Below, piece by piece: positions 5,510-5,774 of a stretch of 5,774 nucleotides of DNA. The stretch is taken from positions 1 to 5,774 of the forward strand of contig JAJZKY010000346.1 in the NCBI GenBank assembly GCA_021803885.1. Direction: 5' to 3'. A program made the position numbers and the translations under genes. Within the stretch, counting starts at the first letter, position 1. Each line of letters begins with the position of its first letter. Source of the stretch: Planctomycetota bacterium (lineage in GTDB: Bacteria; Planctomycetota; Phycisphaerae; WQYP01; JAJZKY01). Under the pieces are notes generated by a model, which ran no database searches, was not told the DNA's origin, and was given only the letters and a program-made list of their open reading frames with translations.

Positions 5510-5652
5510 TGCGTCCCTCGCTTTCTTTGATGCAATTCTAAACCGCTGTCCGGAAATGGCCAGTCATACCAGTCGATCAAATGCCTAAAACTGACCGGCA
5601 GAGTGAATGGCTGACCGGTCGGCAATTCCCATATTCCAATAGGCGGTTCCAT
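5479..5652 (-). CDS. Candidate 57-aa ORF upstream of the DUF4236-TM2 gene
   Basis: ATG at 5652 opens a 57-codon frame rich in aromatic residues: MEPPIGIWELPTGQPFTLPV, then RHLIDWYDWPFPDSG, ending HWVMFDSFGV. It ends 31 nt inside the DUF4236-TM2 gene in another frame, which would couple the two. The composition looks protein-like, but I recognise no family and the ribosome site is poor. A neighbouring frame (MVHPAMLTPDGTAYWNMGIA, stop near 5600) also looks plausible, so the region may hold a frameshifted remnant. Confidence 0.35.
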   Translation of the reverse strand: MEPPIGIWELPTGQPFTLPVSFRHLIDWYDWPFPDSGLELHQRKRGTHWVMFDSFGV

Positions 5653-5774
5653 CCGGTGTAAGCATTGCCGGGTGAACCATCAGGCAAACCAGGCATCGGG
5701 ACTATCAATACAATAAATTCCAAGGGGGCGTTGGGGATGAGTACCAAAATTCCGGCGGCAAGGGCGGATCCCAG
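5577..5774 (-). pseudogene. Truncated inverted copy of the Nramp transporter 3' region, open at the window edge
   Basis: Read on the minus strand from the right edge, the first 24 residues (LGSALAAGILVLIPNAPLEF and the next four) equal residues 347-370 of the transporter, in the same frame. After I-V the sequence changes to PMPGLPDGSPGNAYTG and ends at TGA (5577-5579) after 65 codons. The last helices are replaced by a polar tail, so the product could not be a normal Nramp. It may be a partial duplication, one state of an inversion, or an assembly junction. Confidence 0.5.
5704..5774 (-). repeat. Terminal arm of a 71-bp perfect inverted repeat
   Basis: This is the reverse complement of 4174-4244 without mismatch. 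It reaches the right edge of the window, so the true repeat may be longer. 1,459 bp lie between the arms. Confidence 0.97.

Overview
The window looks like a chromosomal segment of a bacterium of moderate G+C content (roughly 50-55% by eye). It is most likely a Gram-negative proteobacterium, because it pairs a KdpF/KdpA potassium pump and a DtxR/MntR-type regulator with sigma70-like promoters and a tRNA-Lys that has no encoded CCA. The genus cannot be told from the sequence, and no transposase, integrase or CRISPR array is present.

Layout. Positions 1-1737 (minus) hold almost all of kdpA, the K+-conducting subunit of the Kdp ATPase, running off the left edge. It is preceded on the same strand by kdpF (29 aa, sharing one base with kdpA) and by a second 31-aa membrane ORF that overlaps kdpF by ATGA. 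Both are too short for ordinary ORF calling. Upstream, at 2001-2018, is a pair of direct TTTAYAC half-sites 11 bp apart that resembles a KdpE operator. Positions 2065-2805 (minus) encode a DtxR/MntR-family metalloregulator. It is divergent from a plus-strand Nramp-family divalent-metal transporter (3136-4446), which is followed by a translationally coupled 80-aa single-helix membrane protein (4443-4685). The shared intergenic region carries oppositely directed promoters, five TTTGA/TCAAA half-sites and about 200 nt of transporter leader.

Positions 4817-4889 are a tRNA-Lys(CTT) with its own promoter. Positions 5036-5509 (minus) encode a DUF4236-TM2 membrane protein with a TTG start. The last 71 bases are a perfect inverted copy of an internal segment of the transporter gene (4174-4244), after which the sequence diverges.

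How it fits together. The window joins two inorganic-cation modules: high-affinity K+ uptake (Kdp) and regulated divalent-metal uptake (MntR-like repressor plus transporter). The points most worth a second look are a G8 tract that appears to separate the transporter from its natural N-terminal coding frame (with a second G8 tract inside the gene), the terminal 71-bp inverted repeat, the extra mini-ORF of the kdp operon, the half-site cluster between the metal genes, and the transporter's non-canonical metal-site motifs.
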